Source: Bacillota bacterium (GTDB taxonomy: Bacteria; Bacillota; Clostridia; Saccharofermentanales; DTU023). Taken from it: DNA of 64,000 nucleotides. The position numbers and the translations under genes are program-made. The notes beneath the pieces were generated by a model. That model saw only the letters and a list, made by a program, of their open reading frames with translations. It was not told where the DNA came from and did no database searches. Where the stretch lies: NCBI GenBank assembly GCA_023622515.1, contig JAMNZB010000007.1:1-64000 (forward strand), in the 5' to 3' direction. Of the stretch, positions 38,882 through 48,470 are shown one piece after another (positions within the stretch are counted from its first letter, which is position 1; every line of letters starts with the position of its first letter).

Positions 38882-40852
38882 ATGAAAAATATTGGAAACA
38901 GGCTTGCTGAGGGCTATGAGCTTCGCCAAGAGGGAGAAGGCGCATATGTCGGCCGACTGGAAATGCAGAATAATACTCATGTAGTCATTCTGGATAAAAG
39001 TGATCCCCGCTTTGGTCGAATAATAAAAATTGCCCGTAGGCATTTGAACGGTGCCCCCCTTGGAATGAAGGTCGTAGTGGAGCTTACCGCAGTGACCGGC
39101 CAAGATAATGCGCACGGGAAAATAGTTGAAGTTTTGGGTAATCCCGACTCTCCGGATGTAGCTATTACCGGTATTATCCGTAGTTATAATTTGCGGGAAA
39201 AATTTCCGGAAACCGTACTCGAAGAAGTGGAGGGCCTGCCGAATGATCCGACAGAAGAAATTATTACGGATGAACTTGCCAAAGGTCGCCTGGATTTGCG
39301 TACACAGCCTTGCTTTACCATAGACGGCCTTGATGCTCGTGACCTTGATGATGCCATCAGTATTGAACGTCTAGCTGAAGGCTATAGATTATGGGTGCAT
39401 ATTGCTGATGTGACCCACTATGTTATTCCCCACACAGAGCTTGATAAAGAAGCTTTCAGACGGGGCAACTCTGTCTACTTGGTGGACCGTGTCTTGCCCA
39501 TGCTGCCGCCAAAACTCTCCAATGGTCTCTGTAGTCTGAATCCGGATAAGGAAAGGCTTTGCTTATCATGCCGTATAGATTATGACGGAGAGGCCAATGT
39601 TGTAGATGGTGAACTTTGTGAAACAGTTATTCAGAGCAAACTGCGCAGTTCCTATGAGGAAGTCCGAGAATACATAGCCAAGGGATCTTTTGAAGATGAG
39701 ACTTTACCGGACTGGTTCAGCGAGAGCATTGATATTGCCCGTGAATTATCCTCAAAGCTAAGCAAAAAACGCCAAGACAGGGGCGCCCTGGTTTTCGATT
39801 TTCCGGAAACAAAAATTATCCTTGATGCTGATGGCAAGGTGCTTGATATTTATGGTGAAAAACAGGACGAGGCCAACCAGCTGATTGAGTCTTTTATGAT
39901 TGCGGCTAATGAATATGTTGCGGAGTACTGTGATGCAAGACGCCTTCCGGCAATATACCGGGTGCATGAAGACCCTAATGAAGAAAAAATAGAGGCTGTC
40001 TTTCAGTTTGCCCGTGAACTAGGCCTTAGCTACCGGATGTCGCACGACTTTTCGCCAGGTTCAGTCCAAGAGCTGCTTGAGAAATTCAAAAAAGAGGCTT
40101 ATGGGACAACCCTCTCGGAAATGCTCTTGCGTTCTCTGGCCAAGGCCCGCTATGATGCGCAAGATTTGGGGCACTTTGGTCTTGCTTCTACCCAATACTG
40201 TCATTTTACGGCGCCTATTCGGCGTTATTCAGATATTGTTGTCCACCGGGCAATTAAAAATAATCTGCAGGGCCAGCATGAAAAGAAAAAGAGACAAGGC
40301 TTGAAGATAGTAGCCAACCATATTTCCCTCATGGAACGGCTAGCCATAGATGCGGAGCGAGATACGACCGAACAGAAAATTGTTGAATACTATGCCGATA
40401 AGCTTGGTGAAATATATGAAGGGGTTATTTCCGGTTTTAGCCAGTCCAGCTTGTATGTTCGTTTACCAAACACGGTTGAAGGGTCGGTTTTTTATGCTGA
40501 CATGGAAACAGGCTATGTCCAATATGTAGAAGAACGCCTGATGGCCAAGAATACCCATAATGGCGAGAATTTTCATATCGGCGATCCGGTCAAGGTTCAA
40601 GTGGCTAAAGTAGATATGGAACGTCGTTTTCTGGATTTCAAACTTCTGGAACATACAGACCTCTACGGAGGAACAGATGTTCACCGAAAAAACTCAGAGG
40701 AAAAGAAGCAATCGAAATTTAGACGAAAAGATAAAGGGCAAGGTGTAGGGCGGAGTAATGCAAAGAAGAACTTGAAAGGCAAGCTTAATAGGAAGCCGAA
40801 AAAAGAGAAAAAAAGCAAGGGTAAAAAGGATAGAAGCAAAGGATTAAGATGA
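38882..40852 (+). CDS. rnr: Ribonuclease R
   Basis: RNB motif TIDGLDARDLDDAISIE, HIADVTHYV, HFTAPIRRYSDIVVHRAI; S1 domain; Lys/Arg-rich tail. Confidence 0.96.
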   Translation: MKNIGNRLAEGYELRQEGEGAYVGRLEMQNNTHVVILDKSDPRFGRIIKIARRHLNGAPLGMKVVVELTAVTGQDNAHGKIVEVLGNPDSPDVAITGIIRSYNLREKFPETVLEEVEGLPNDPTEEIITDELAKGRLDLRTQPCFTIDGLDARDLDDAISIERLAEGYRLWVHIADVTHYVIPHTELDKEAFRRGNSVYLVDRVLPMLPPKLSNGLCSLNPDKERLCLSCRIDYDGEANVVDGELCETVIQSKLRSSYEEVREYIAKGSFEDETLPDWFSESIDIARELSSKLSKKRQDRGALVFDFPETKIILDADGKVLDIYGEKQDEANQLIESFMIAANEYVAEYCDARRLPAIYRVHEDPNEEKIEAVFQFARELGLSYRMSHDFSPGSVQELLEKFKKEAYGTTLSEMLLRSLAKARYDAQDLGHFGLASTQYCHFTAPIRRYSDIVVHRAIKNNLQGQHEKKKRQGLKIVANHISLMERLAIDAERDTTEQKIVEYYADKLGEIYEGVISGFSQSSLYVRLPNTVEGSVFYADMETGYVQYVEERLMAKNTHNGENFHIGDPVKVQVAKVDMERRFLDFKLLEHTDLYGGTDVHRKNSEEKKQSKFRRKDKGQGVGRSNAKKNLKGKLNRKPKKEKKSKGKKDRSKGLR

Positions 40853-40880
40853 GTTCGACTATTGATTTTGCCTTGATTTC

Positions 40881-41117
40881 TCAGCTGTCTTCAGCGATGA
40901 GGTGAGAAATATCCTGAATAAAATCATCTGCTTCCTCACTGATAATGCGGACTTCGATGGGTTGTCGCAAATCAAAGCTGAAAATGCCCATGATGGATTT
41001 TCCGTCAACGACATACCGGCCGGAAGACAAATCTATGTCAAAAGGATAGCGTGAACTAATTTGGACAAAGTTTTTAACCTTATCAACAGTATCGAGTAAA
41101 ACATAAAGTGTTATCAT
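40881..41117 (-). CDS. HPr-like protein lacking the active-site His
   Basis: 78 aa; DKVKNFVQISSRYPFDIDLSSGRYVVDGKSIMGIFSFDLRQPIEVRII resembles HPr around Ser46, but no GLHARP box. Confidence 0.7.
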   Translation of the reverse strand: MITLYVLLDTVDKVKNFVQISSRYPFDIDLSSGRYVVDGKSIMGIFSFDLRQPIEVRIISEEADDFIQDISHLIAEDS

Positions 41118-41245
41118 ACGTCCCTCCCTATTTGCAAATTATTGTAGCATGAAGTCTTGAATCTTTCAGTATGAAGGGGTATTTTATTCGCAGAATTATA
41201 ATAGAAGGGGTTGACCTTGCAGCCCGGCAGGACATTTTGCTTCCG

Positions 41246-41281
41246 GGAGGAAGAGCCGGTCCTGGAGGAAGGGCCGGTCCG
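41246..41281 (+). repeat. Tandem duplication of an 18-bp unit
   Basis: GGAGGAAGAGCCGGTCCT followed by GGAGGAAGGGCCGGTCCG (two mismatches). Confidence 0.8.
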
Positions 41282-41303
41282 GCAGAAAGGAAAACGATTG
41301 ACT

Positions 41304-42737
41304 ATGCAGAAAAATAACAAGGGGACTAATTTTGCCTTGCAAAAGGGACAAACTTTTTCTTTTCACATCCATAACTTTGGCTGCAAGTTAAACAGCTATG
41401 AATCCGATGCCCTTGCCCAATTCTTTGTCCGGTGTGGCGGAAAAGAAGTTTTTGCCTATAAAGAGGCGGAGCTGATTTTGTTTAATAGCTGCACGGTCAC
41501 TCGTGAAGCAGGGAGAAAGGCCGGACAAGCCTTGCGCAAGGCCCGCAAAGAAAATAAAGAAGCCCTCCTTGTTGTCATGGGTTGTCATTCGCAGCTGGAA
41601 GACATGAGCGGTACAGCAGATTTGTGTGGTGGAACATCACAGCGCTTAGAACTGGCAAAAGAAGCTTTACGGTTAATGTTTGAGCGAAGAGAAAAGAAAC
41701 ATTATGATGGGGTAAAAGGAAAGCAAAAATGCCGGGAAAAAGAGCCTTGTTTTCGCAAGCGTATTCCCACCTATGAAGAATTAGGGCCGGTCCTTCGTCA
41801 AAGTGAAATACGGGCGAAAGTAAAAATAGCCGATGGCTGTGAAGAATTTTGCAGCTATTGTGCTATCTGCCTGGCCAGAGGCAAGGTGCGCAGCCGGGCT
41901 AGAGAAGATATTTTACATGAGGCTAAGAGCCTTGCGGAACGTGGGCATAAAGAAATTATTCTTACTGCAACCAATATTACTGCTTTTGAATCTGACCTCG
42001 GGCATTCTGTCCTTGCCCTGGCGGAACTAATCGAAGCGCTAAGTGCGATAAAAGAACTTAAACGAATCCGTCTCGGCTCTCTGGAGCCGCAAGCCCTGAC
42101 TTTTGAATTTATTGAGCGTATCAGCAAAATAGAGAAGCTTTGCCCTCACTTCCATATTTCCCTGCAAAGTGCCAGCGATGCAGTCCTCCGAAAAATGGGG
42201 CGAAACTACACGGCAGCCCACTACCGCAACTTGCTGGAAGCCCTAAAGGCAGGTATTCCGCGTGCCACGATTACAACCGATATAATGGTCGGTTTTCCGG
42301 AAGAAAGTGAAGAAGACTTTAAAGCGACCTATGAATTTGCCGAGGAGATGGCCTTTGCTCGAATTCATGTCTTTCGCTTTTCGCCGAGGAAAGATACAAA
42401 AGCAGCAAAAATGCCTCAAATTGCTTCAGATGTGAGCCGCAGACGTAGCGAAATAATGCAAGGACTTGCTGCGGAACTTGCTGGCCAAAATAATGCGAAA
42501 GTCTTGGGACAGGAGGTCGAAATTATCCTGGAGACAGAGCGGATGGGCTTAGCACCGGCTGCATTCCATATAGATAAAGCCGGTCCTTGTTATACCGGCT
42601 ATAGCGCAGAATATTTACCGGCCCTCATCTTTTTTTCAGAGGGGGCTATGGCCAAAAGTGGTGATTTGTGGAAGGCAAGGGTGGAGTATACTGATGGGGA
42701 ATATCTTTACTTGCTGCCGATTGAGAGGATAGACTAA
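41304..42737 (+). CDS. mtaB: tRNA N6-threonylcarbamoyladenosine methylthiotransferase, MtaB-like (radical SAM)
   Basis: FHIHNFGCKLNSYESD, NSCTVTREAGRKAGQALRKA, radical SAM CEEFCSYC, HISLQSASDAVLRKMGRNY, TTDIMVGFPEESEEDF. Start 41304 preferred. Confidence 0.92.
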   Translation: MQKNNKGTNFALQKGQTFSFHIHNFGCKLNSYESDALAQFFVRCGGKEVFAYKEAELILFNSCTVTREAGRKAGQALRKARKENKEALLVVMGCHSQLEDMSGTADLCGGTSQRLELAKEALRLMFERREKKHYDGVKGKQKCREKEPCFRKRIPTYEELGPVLRQSEIRAKVKIADGCEEFCSYCAICLARGKVRSRAREDILHEAKSLAERGHKEIILTATNITAFESDLGHSVLALAELIEALSAIKELKRIRLGSLEPQALTFEFIERISKIEKLCPHFHISLQSASDAVLRKMGRNYTAAHYRNLLEALKAGIPRATITTDIMVGFPEESEEDFKATYEFAEEMAFARIHVFRFSPRKDTKAAKMPQIASDVSRRRSEIMQGLAAELAGQNNAKVLGQEVEIILETERMGLAPAAFHIDKAGPCYTGYSAEYLPALIFFSEGAMAKSGDLWKARVEYTDGEYLYLLPIERID

Positions 42738-42750
42738 GACCGGGGAAAGC

Positions 42751-43182
42751 TTAGTGTGAATTGACATTCAAATAATCTTGCAAGATTATTTCTGCAGCAA
42801 TTTGGTCAACAATAGCCTTACGTCTTTTTTCCTTAACTGCTGTCTTAGACATGATTTCTTCAGCAATAATTGTCGTGTAGCGCTCATCTTGTAAAATAGG
42901 TGTTATACCCAGCATATCTTCTATCTGTGCAGCAAAAGCGCGGGTCGCCAACTCACGCTCCCCGGGCAAATCATCAGTACGTAGGGGTAGTCCCAGGATG
43001 ATGGTGTCTACCTGATATTCTTGAACAAGTTCTTTTATTCTTAAAATGACCCCTTCGTCATCTCCCTTACGGTCAATTGTCTCTAAGCCGCGCGCAATAA
43101 TACGAAGAGGATCGGAAATTGCAATGCCAACCCTCACTGTTCCGTAATCTATAGCCAACACTCTTTTGTAGCTGTTACTCAC
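42751..43182 (-). CDS. ruvX: Putative pre-16S rRNA nuclease / Holliday junction resolvase-like RuvX (YqgF)
   Basis: VLAIDYGTVRVGIAISDPLRIIA, IILGLPLRTD, DERYTTIIAEE. Confidence 0.94.
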   Translation of the reverse strand: MSNSYKRVLAIDYGTVRVGIAISDPLRIIARGLETIDRKGDDEGVILRIKELVQEYQVDTIILGLPLRTDDLPGERELATRAFAAQIEDMLGITPILQDERYTTIIAEEIMSKTAVKEKRRKAIVDQIAAEIILQDYLNVNSH

Positions 43183-43435
43183 GATCTAATTGCTCGAAAA
43201 AATCAGTCAAAATGACTTCTAAAAGCTCGTCTCGTTCGAGTTTGCGTATGGTTGCACGAGCACCACGGTGATTTGTTATATATGTCGGATCGCCGGAGAC
43301 AAAGTAACCCACAAGCTGATTAATGGGGTTATAACCCTTTTCCTTCAAGGCAGCCATAACTTCTGCCATAATCTCCTTTGCTTGCGCCTTGCGCTCTTGA
43401 CCCAAAACAAAGCGGTTTGTTTCACCGTTAACCAT
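43175..43435 (-). CDS. IreB family regulatory phosphoprotein
   Basis: NPINQLVGYFVSGDPTYITNHRGARATIRKLERDELLEVIL, UPF0297/IreB signature; adjacent to ruvX. Confidence 0.94.
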   Translation of the reverse strand: MVNGETNRFVLGQERKAQAKEIMAEVMAALKEKGYNPINQLVGYFVSGDPTYITNHRGARATIRKLERDELLEVILTDFFEQLDRE

Positions 43436-43599
43436 ATCTCTACCTCCCGGATTTTTCTTAGATTCAGTTTACCATAAAAGACCCTTCAGAGTGAGTTTTT
43501 TATTAAAAGAGCTATGCTATAATTAATAGGACTTTGCTGTCTAAACAGCTTAATACATGAAAAAGTCAATTTATGCAGATATGCACAATGGAGGTCAAT

Positions 43600-43962
43600 A
43601 TGCTAGTTTGGGATTTTCCCTATTACAATCAGGACGATATAGAGGGTGGTCATGACCATTTAAATGAAGAAGAGTCGCTTGTTGAAATTGAGGATGTAGA
43701 GACGGGTGAAAAGTTTTCTTTTATCATCGCCGATGATTTTGAATTCAATGGTGAAAGCTTTGCGGTATTGGTAGAAAACTCGGAAGAGGCTGATGTCTTC
43801 TTTATCGTCCGTGTTGTTGAAGACGAAGATGACGAAGTCTTCTTTGAAACCTTAGAAGAAGATGAAGCTGACGCTATCTACGATGCTTATGATGAACTCC
43901 TCGAAAATTTCTTTGAGGATGAAGAAGACGATGATGGCGACTATGAAGAAGACGAAGAATAA
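43600..43962 (+). CDS. DUF1292-type acidic protein
   Basis: VEIEDVETGEKFSFIIADDFEFNGESFAVLV...FVRVV-like pattern; very acidic C-terminus; downstream of ireB/ruvX locus. Confidence 0.75.
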   Translation: MLVWDFPYYNQDDIEGGHDHLNEEESLVEIEDVETGEKFSFIIADDFEFNGESFAVLVENSEEADVFFIVRVVEDEDDEVFFETLEEDEADAIYDAYDELLENFFEDEEDDDGDYEEDEE

Positions 43963-43964
43963 TC

Positions 43965-44288
43965 ATGGCGAAAAGAAAGGCAAAGAGAAAAGAGCCTAGA
44001 GCAATAAAAAAGGAAGATAATGTCCTGGCTGTTATTACCGATGAGGCGAACGGCCAGGAGTATTATGTTTCCATTATTGATGTCTTTGAGTTTCGTAATC
44101 AAGAGTATAGTGTGATGTACCACTATCGCCCCGATTCGGCCAAGGGCCATGAACCGGAAATTGTTTTGATGCGCAGTTATAGTGGAGAAGATGGGAACCG
44201 TTACTTTAGCTCTATCCGTAATCCGAAGGAGGTAGAGCTGGTTTTTGAACTCTTTTATCAGCGCTATCAAGAGGCTCAGCGCAGGTAG
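43965..44288 (+). CDS. DUF1292-like protein, second copy
   Basis: VLAVITDEANGQEYYVSIIDVFEFRNQEYSVMYHY similar layout to preceding protein. Confidence 0.65.
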   Translation: MAKRKAKRKEPRAIKKEDNVLAVITDEANGQEYYVSIIDVFEFRNQEYSVMYHYRPDSAKGHEPEIVLMRSYSGEDGNRYFSSIRNPKEVELVFELFYQRYQEAQRR

Positions 44289-44294
44289 ATTGCT

Positions 44295-45137
44295 ATGAAG
44301 AAAAAGAAGACAATAAGCGTCTATCCCTTGCTTTTTATTTTTTTACACCTTATTGGGCTTATCGTAGCTAGCTTGCTTGCGGCTTTTCTTTTGGCCGGCG
44401 AGACGAAAACACAAGAGGCCGTGCATAATGCCCTGATGAGTTCAGATGCAAATAATCTGGGGTCCATCCTCGGAACACTCATTTTAGTCCCTCTTTTTTA
44501 CTTGTTTCTGCGTTGGCGGAAGAGGGAGAATCCTCAAATTTTTTTAAATAATAAACCTACGAAAAGGCAGTTTTTTACCTCAATGTTTTGGGTTTTTGCC
44601 GCCCAGGGCTTGGCCCTCTGCTGGCTCCTCTTCTTGGAATATGCCCAAGATTATTCAGAATATATTCGCTTACGTCTTGAACAATATAATCTTTTAATTA
44701 GTGGGATTGTCTCGGAGAATCAAAACATCTTGCTCATGGTGCTGGCCACTTCCGTTTTTGTTCCTTTGCTTGAGGAACTCCTATACCGGGGGATTGTTTT
44801 AGGCGAACTTAGAAGAACTTTTTCCGACCGTGTTTCCTTGATTATTCAAGCCGCTATCTTCGGCCTGGTTCACGGAAATTTTGTTCAGTCGGTATACGCC
44901 TTTGTTTTGGCTCTGGTAATCGGCTATATTTACCTTAAATGGGAGAGTTTCATACTCTGCTTCTCGGTTCATGCTGTTTTTAATTTTTTAGGTGGTGCCC
45001 TGCCTCAGATTTTGCCGGAGCAGTCGATTCTGCTTCAGTTCATCAATGCTTTGCAATTCATCTCACTTGTTTTAGTCGGGTTATATCTTCTCTTTTCCCT
45101 GGCAAAGGATAAAGGTGGGCAAGATTATGTTCCGTAG
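44295..45137 (+). CDS. CPBP family intramembrane glutamic endopeptidase
   Basis: PLLEELLYRGIVLGELRR, FGLVHGNFVQSVYAF, HAVFNFLGG motifs; multiple TMs. Confidence 0.92.
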   Translation: MKKKKTISVYPLLFIFLHLIGLIVASLLAAFLLAGETKTQEAVHNALMSSDANNLGSILGTLILVPLFYLFLRWRKRENPQIFLNNKPTKRQFFTSMFWVFAAQGLALCWLLFLEYAQDYSEYIRLRLEQYNLLISGIVSENQNILLMVLATSVFVPLLEELLYRGIVLGELRRTFSDRVSLIIQAAIFGLVHGNFVQSVYAFVLALVIGYIYLKWESFILCFSVHAVFNFLGGALPQILPEQSILLQFINALQFISLVLVGLYLLFSLAKDKGGQDYVP

Positions 45138-48100
45138 GATTTTTGGTGTACGCTTTAAAAAGACTTCGCTTCTTGTCCTTGCCTTGTGCCTTATTTTTAT
45201 ATCCATCCCGGTTTTGTTTATCCTTCGTGCAGCACAAAAACAATTAGCCGAGGAAGATGTTTTAGATATTTCATTTGGTGCAAGCAATGAGCGGCAAGTC
45301 GTATCAGGTACAGGCATAAACCTGACTTCCCTGGGGAGCGAAAACTTGCTCCTTAACGGGAGCTTTGAGCCACTTGTCTATCGAAAAGAATATACGGTCT
45401 ATTCCGGAGATAATAAAACCCTGCTCCTTGCTGAAAATGATGAGCGAAACGGGAAAAACAAACAGATCCCTTTAGATGATTTTTTTACAGGGGCAAAAGT
45501 TGAAATATCAACCAGCCAGCAAGGGGAGAGGAGGGTAAAAAAGGTTAGCGAAATTGAGCAAATTGTTCCGGAGATTATTTCCGGCCTCCACCCCTACTCC
45601 TTCCCCCCGGATAGCCCGAAGGCATATAAATGGACGGCTGTCTTTGAACAGCAAAGAGAGTCGGGATCGCAAATATTTCTTGGTGCCAGTGATGGTTATA
45701 TCCTAAGTAATGCTACAGGCTCAATGTTTTTCTTGCGCCTGCCCTCGAGAAAAGATGTAAAAGACATTATGTCCTGGGGGGATGATATTCTTGTTTTAGA
45801 TGAACAAGGAGGGCTTTTTCTCTATTCCCCGGATACAGCAATGTTTTTACCTCTGTTTACAGAGTGGGGGGAGAAAATTACAAACATAGCCAGTAGCCAA
45901 TCTGCCGCTGACAGCAATAAACTTTTCCTCCTGACAGATAAGGGAGACCTGTATCTTACGAGAGACTTGGAGACAAGAGAGCGTATTCGACCCTCGCGGA
46001 CCACAAAAGGGGAGGCTGTATACAATAGACAAGGGCAAATTTTCTTGCTGTCAAAAGAGAATGCTCTTTTTCAAATTACAGACGAAACAAACTGGAAAGA
46101 GATCTTTGTTTTCCCGGAAAATTTTCATCTTCGAGATTTAGACTTATGGCAAAATACAGCCCTCTTTCTAAGTAAAAGAGGAGAACTAATTTTTTACGAT
46201 TTGACGAGTAAAATTGCTTCTCCACTTCCTCTTTCCTCTGAGAAAGCAGAAGCTGATAACCCTGATAAGGCTGAAAAGAGGCATAAGAGTGAACCGGCAG
46301 ATTATGTTTCATCCCCAACTTCACCCCTGGCTCGGAATAAAGTAAAGACCCTGCCGGAAGGGATTCTCAGTTTAGAAGAAGCAGCAAGTATTCCCTTTAA
46401 AGACATCTCCTTGGTTTCTGACCGGCATCTTTTTGTTATTAATGAGCCGGGCCAGCTTCTCGAAAGTAAAGATGCCGGAAAGACCTGGCTTGTCCATGGA
46501 GGTGAGAACTTTTTTGAGAAACTTTCCTTTGTCTATATCACGGAAGATAAGAGCTTGCTCTTGGGCAATGAAAATGGCCTCTTAGCTAGTGCCCTTTTAG
46601 GGGCTAGCCTTACCCTGTCTTCCCCCTTAGAGGAAGATATTTTTGAAGCCGGAGATACTGTTCGCTTGGAAAAGCATTCTCCCTTGCCCTGGCAGAGGAT
46701 GAGAGATTTGGATGAAAATATGGCCTGGCAGGGTCACCGCAATCTCGCGGGCGAGGCTATTGTAGGTGACTGGTATGTGGCGCAGAACACCCTTGCTTTT
46801 CCACGTATAGAAAGTCCGGGTTCCCCCTCCGGTAAAGCCGCTTTGTTTTTGCAAAAAAATCTTTATTCAGGCAGGGATGCTCCCCAGCTCTTGCGTGGAA
46901 TCTACGGGAATACTCTTCTGGAAAATACTCTGCCGGCTGCAAAGGAGAGTTTGCGTCTAGTCCATAAATTAAGTGATGAATCGCTCAATTTAATGCAAGG
47001 AAATTCCGCTTTCGAATTAATCTTCTGGGCAAAAGCCGATTGCGATGAAGCCCAAGTAGATCTTGCACTGACCGCCCCTAATATGCCCAATGACCCGGTA
47101 AAACGCTATCTCAGTAAAGAGTGGAAAGAATATTCTGTTGTTTTTATCATCCCTTGGTCAGTAGCGGAACGCAGTGACCTACGGGTTATATTTGATTTTC
47201 TGGATTGCGAAGAAGCTTCTGTTGACCGTGTTCGCTTAAGAAAAATCGAAGAGGAAAGCCCCTATAAGGTTGATTTGGAGAAGATTCAAACCCTTTCTCC
47301 TTTAGTTATTCGGCTGGCCTATTTACAAATCGGTGAAAGTCTCTTGCCGAGTGAGTTTTATTTTGAAGAGGAAAGCCAATATATTTTTGGTGATGATGGC
47401 AGCCTGCACAATATATATTCCGGGACCCTGAATGATACCGTAAAACTATTACAACAGGCAGGAGCCCAGCCCTGGTTGTGTATCGGCTCCAGTGTAAGAG
47501 AGGCAGAACTGCGGCATATCATGCAATATCTTTTTGGTTCCAGGCAATCTGAATATGGCTTGCTTCGCGTACAAGGCGGTACCTTGTCACGCTGGAATGA
47601 GCTTTTTGATACGATTTATATTGAGTTTTCGGAACTGGATACAGCTTATTTCAATTCCGATAGTGAGCGCCAGCTTTTTGTTGACTGGGCTATCAGTATA
47701 ATATCCTCTACACCGGAATATGCTCAGGTACGCAATCAAGTTGTTTTTGTTGACGGTATGCAGTATCAAGATGGAGTTATGCTTTCTTCCGCAGATACGC
47801 ATGCCAGTGATTTTGGCCTGCCTGTCAAAGTAAGTTCAAAGCGTAACTTAGATTATGCTATGAGCCAAAAATATGATAATTTCTTGCGTGACCCGATGCG
47901 TGCCCTTTCCTTGCGGCCTGAAATTTTCCGCAGCTTCCCGGCCGGCGAGAATAACTTGCGCTTGGCCGACTATATGGCACAAATGCTTCACGGATTGGGA
48001 AAAGAGGTGAGCTTTACCTTGCTGAATGTGGGCCGGTCAAGTCATCCTTTTTCTTTTGACTTATTAACCGGCATCTTTTATTCCTTGGATAATATTTCCG

Positions 48101-48381
48101 GCATGGCCCCTTATACAATACGTGTTGAAGGCACTGCGGAGACAGAGGAGTGCCCGGTCGTTGCCTTCGCTTATGGCAGTCGAGAAGAAAAGCGTCTTTT
48201 TATCCTTAATCTAGGTGATGAGGTAAGCCTTGTACGGATTTATGAGGCCGTGAATGATAAAACCCGCCTGCGCGAGTATGATGCGGCAGGCATCCTTTTA
48301 ACCGAACGTAAGATGACCAGAAGAGATGGGACTTTAGCTCTTTTGCCGGGAGCGATGATGGTTATAGAGTATAATGAATGA
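45127..48381 (+). CDS. Large membrane-anchored protein: N-terminal TM, beta-propeller/YCF48-like region, carbohydrate-binding-like region, C-terminal TIM-barrel-like domain
   Basis: TM LLVLALCLIFISIPVLFIL; repeats such as DKGDLYLTRDLETRE and NEPGQLLESKDAGKTWLVHGG; WxKEYSVVFIIP jelly-roll-like region; WNELFDTIYIEFSELDTAYFNSD and NQVVFVDGMQYQDG. Confidence 0.55.
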   Translation: MFRRIFGVRFKKTSLLVLALCLIFISIPVLFILRAAQKQLAEEDVLDISFGASNERQVVSGTGINLTSLGSENLLLNGSFEPLVYRKEYTVYSGDNKTLLLAENDERNGKNKQIPLDDFFTGAKVEISTSQQGERRVKKVSEIEQIVPEIISGLHPYSFPPDSPKAYKWTAVFEQQRESGSQIFLGASDGYILSNATGSMFFLRLPSRKDVKDIMSWGDDILVLDEQGGLFLYSPDTAMFLPLFTEWGEKITNIASSQSAADSNKLFLLTDKGDLYLTRDLETRERIRPSRTTKGEAVYNRQGQIFLLSKENALFQITDETNWKEIFVFPENFHLRDLDLWQNTALFLSKRGELIFYDLTSKIASPLPLSSEKAEADNPDKAEKRHKSEPADYVSSPTSPLARNKVKTLPEGILSLEEAASIPFKDISLVSDRHLFVINEPGQLLESKDAGKTWLVHGGENFFEKLSFVYITEDKSLLLGNENGLLASALLGASLTLSSPLEEDIFEAGDTVRLEKHSPLPWQRMRDLDENMAWQGHRNLAGEAIVGDWYVAQNTLAFPRIESPGSPSGKAALFLQKNLYSGRDAPQLLRGIYGNTLLENTLPAAKESLRLVHKLSDESLNLMQGNSAFELIFWAKADCDEAQVDLALTAPNMPNDPVKRYLSKEWKEYSVVFIIPWSVAERSDLRVIFDFLDCEEASVDRVRLRKIEEESPYKVDLEKIQTLSPLVIRLAYLQIGESLLPSEFYFEEESQYIFGDDGSLHNIYSGTLNDTVKLLQQAGAQPWLCIGSSVREAELRHIMQYLFGSRQSEYGLLRVQGGTLSRWNELFDTIYIEFSELDTAYFNSDSERQLFVDWAISIISSTPEYAQVRNQVVFVDGMQYQDGVMLSSADTHASDFGLPVKVSSKRNLDYAMSQKYDNFLRDPMRALSLRPEIFRSFPAGENNLRLADYMAQMLHGLGKEVSFTLLNVGRSSHPFSFDLLTGIFYSLDNISGMAPYTIRVEGTAETEECPVVAFAYGSREEKRLFILNLGDEVSLVRIYEAVNDKTRLREYDAAGILLTERKMTRRDGTLALLPGAMMVIEYNE

Positions 48382-48470
48382 AAAATGGCCTGAATTTTGA
48401 AGAATGCAAGGCTATGATATCGTTTAGGAACGAGAGCTAAGAAGCAAATTGAGGGGAAAGAGAGGAATAA

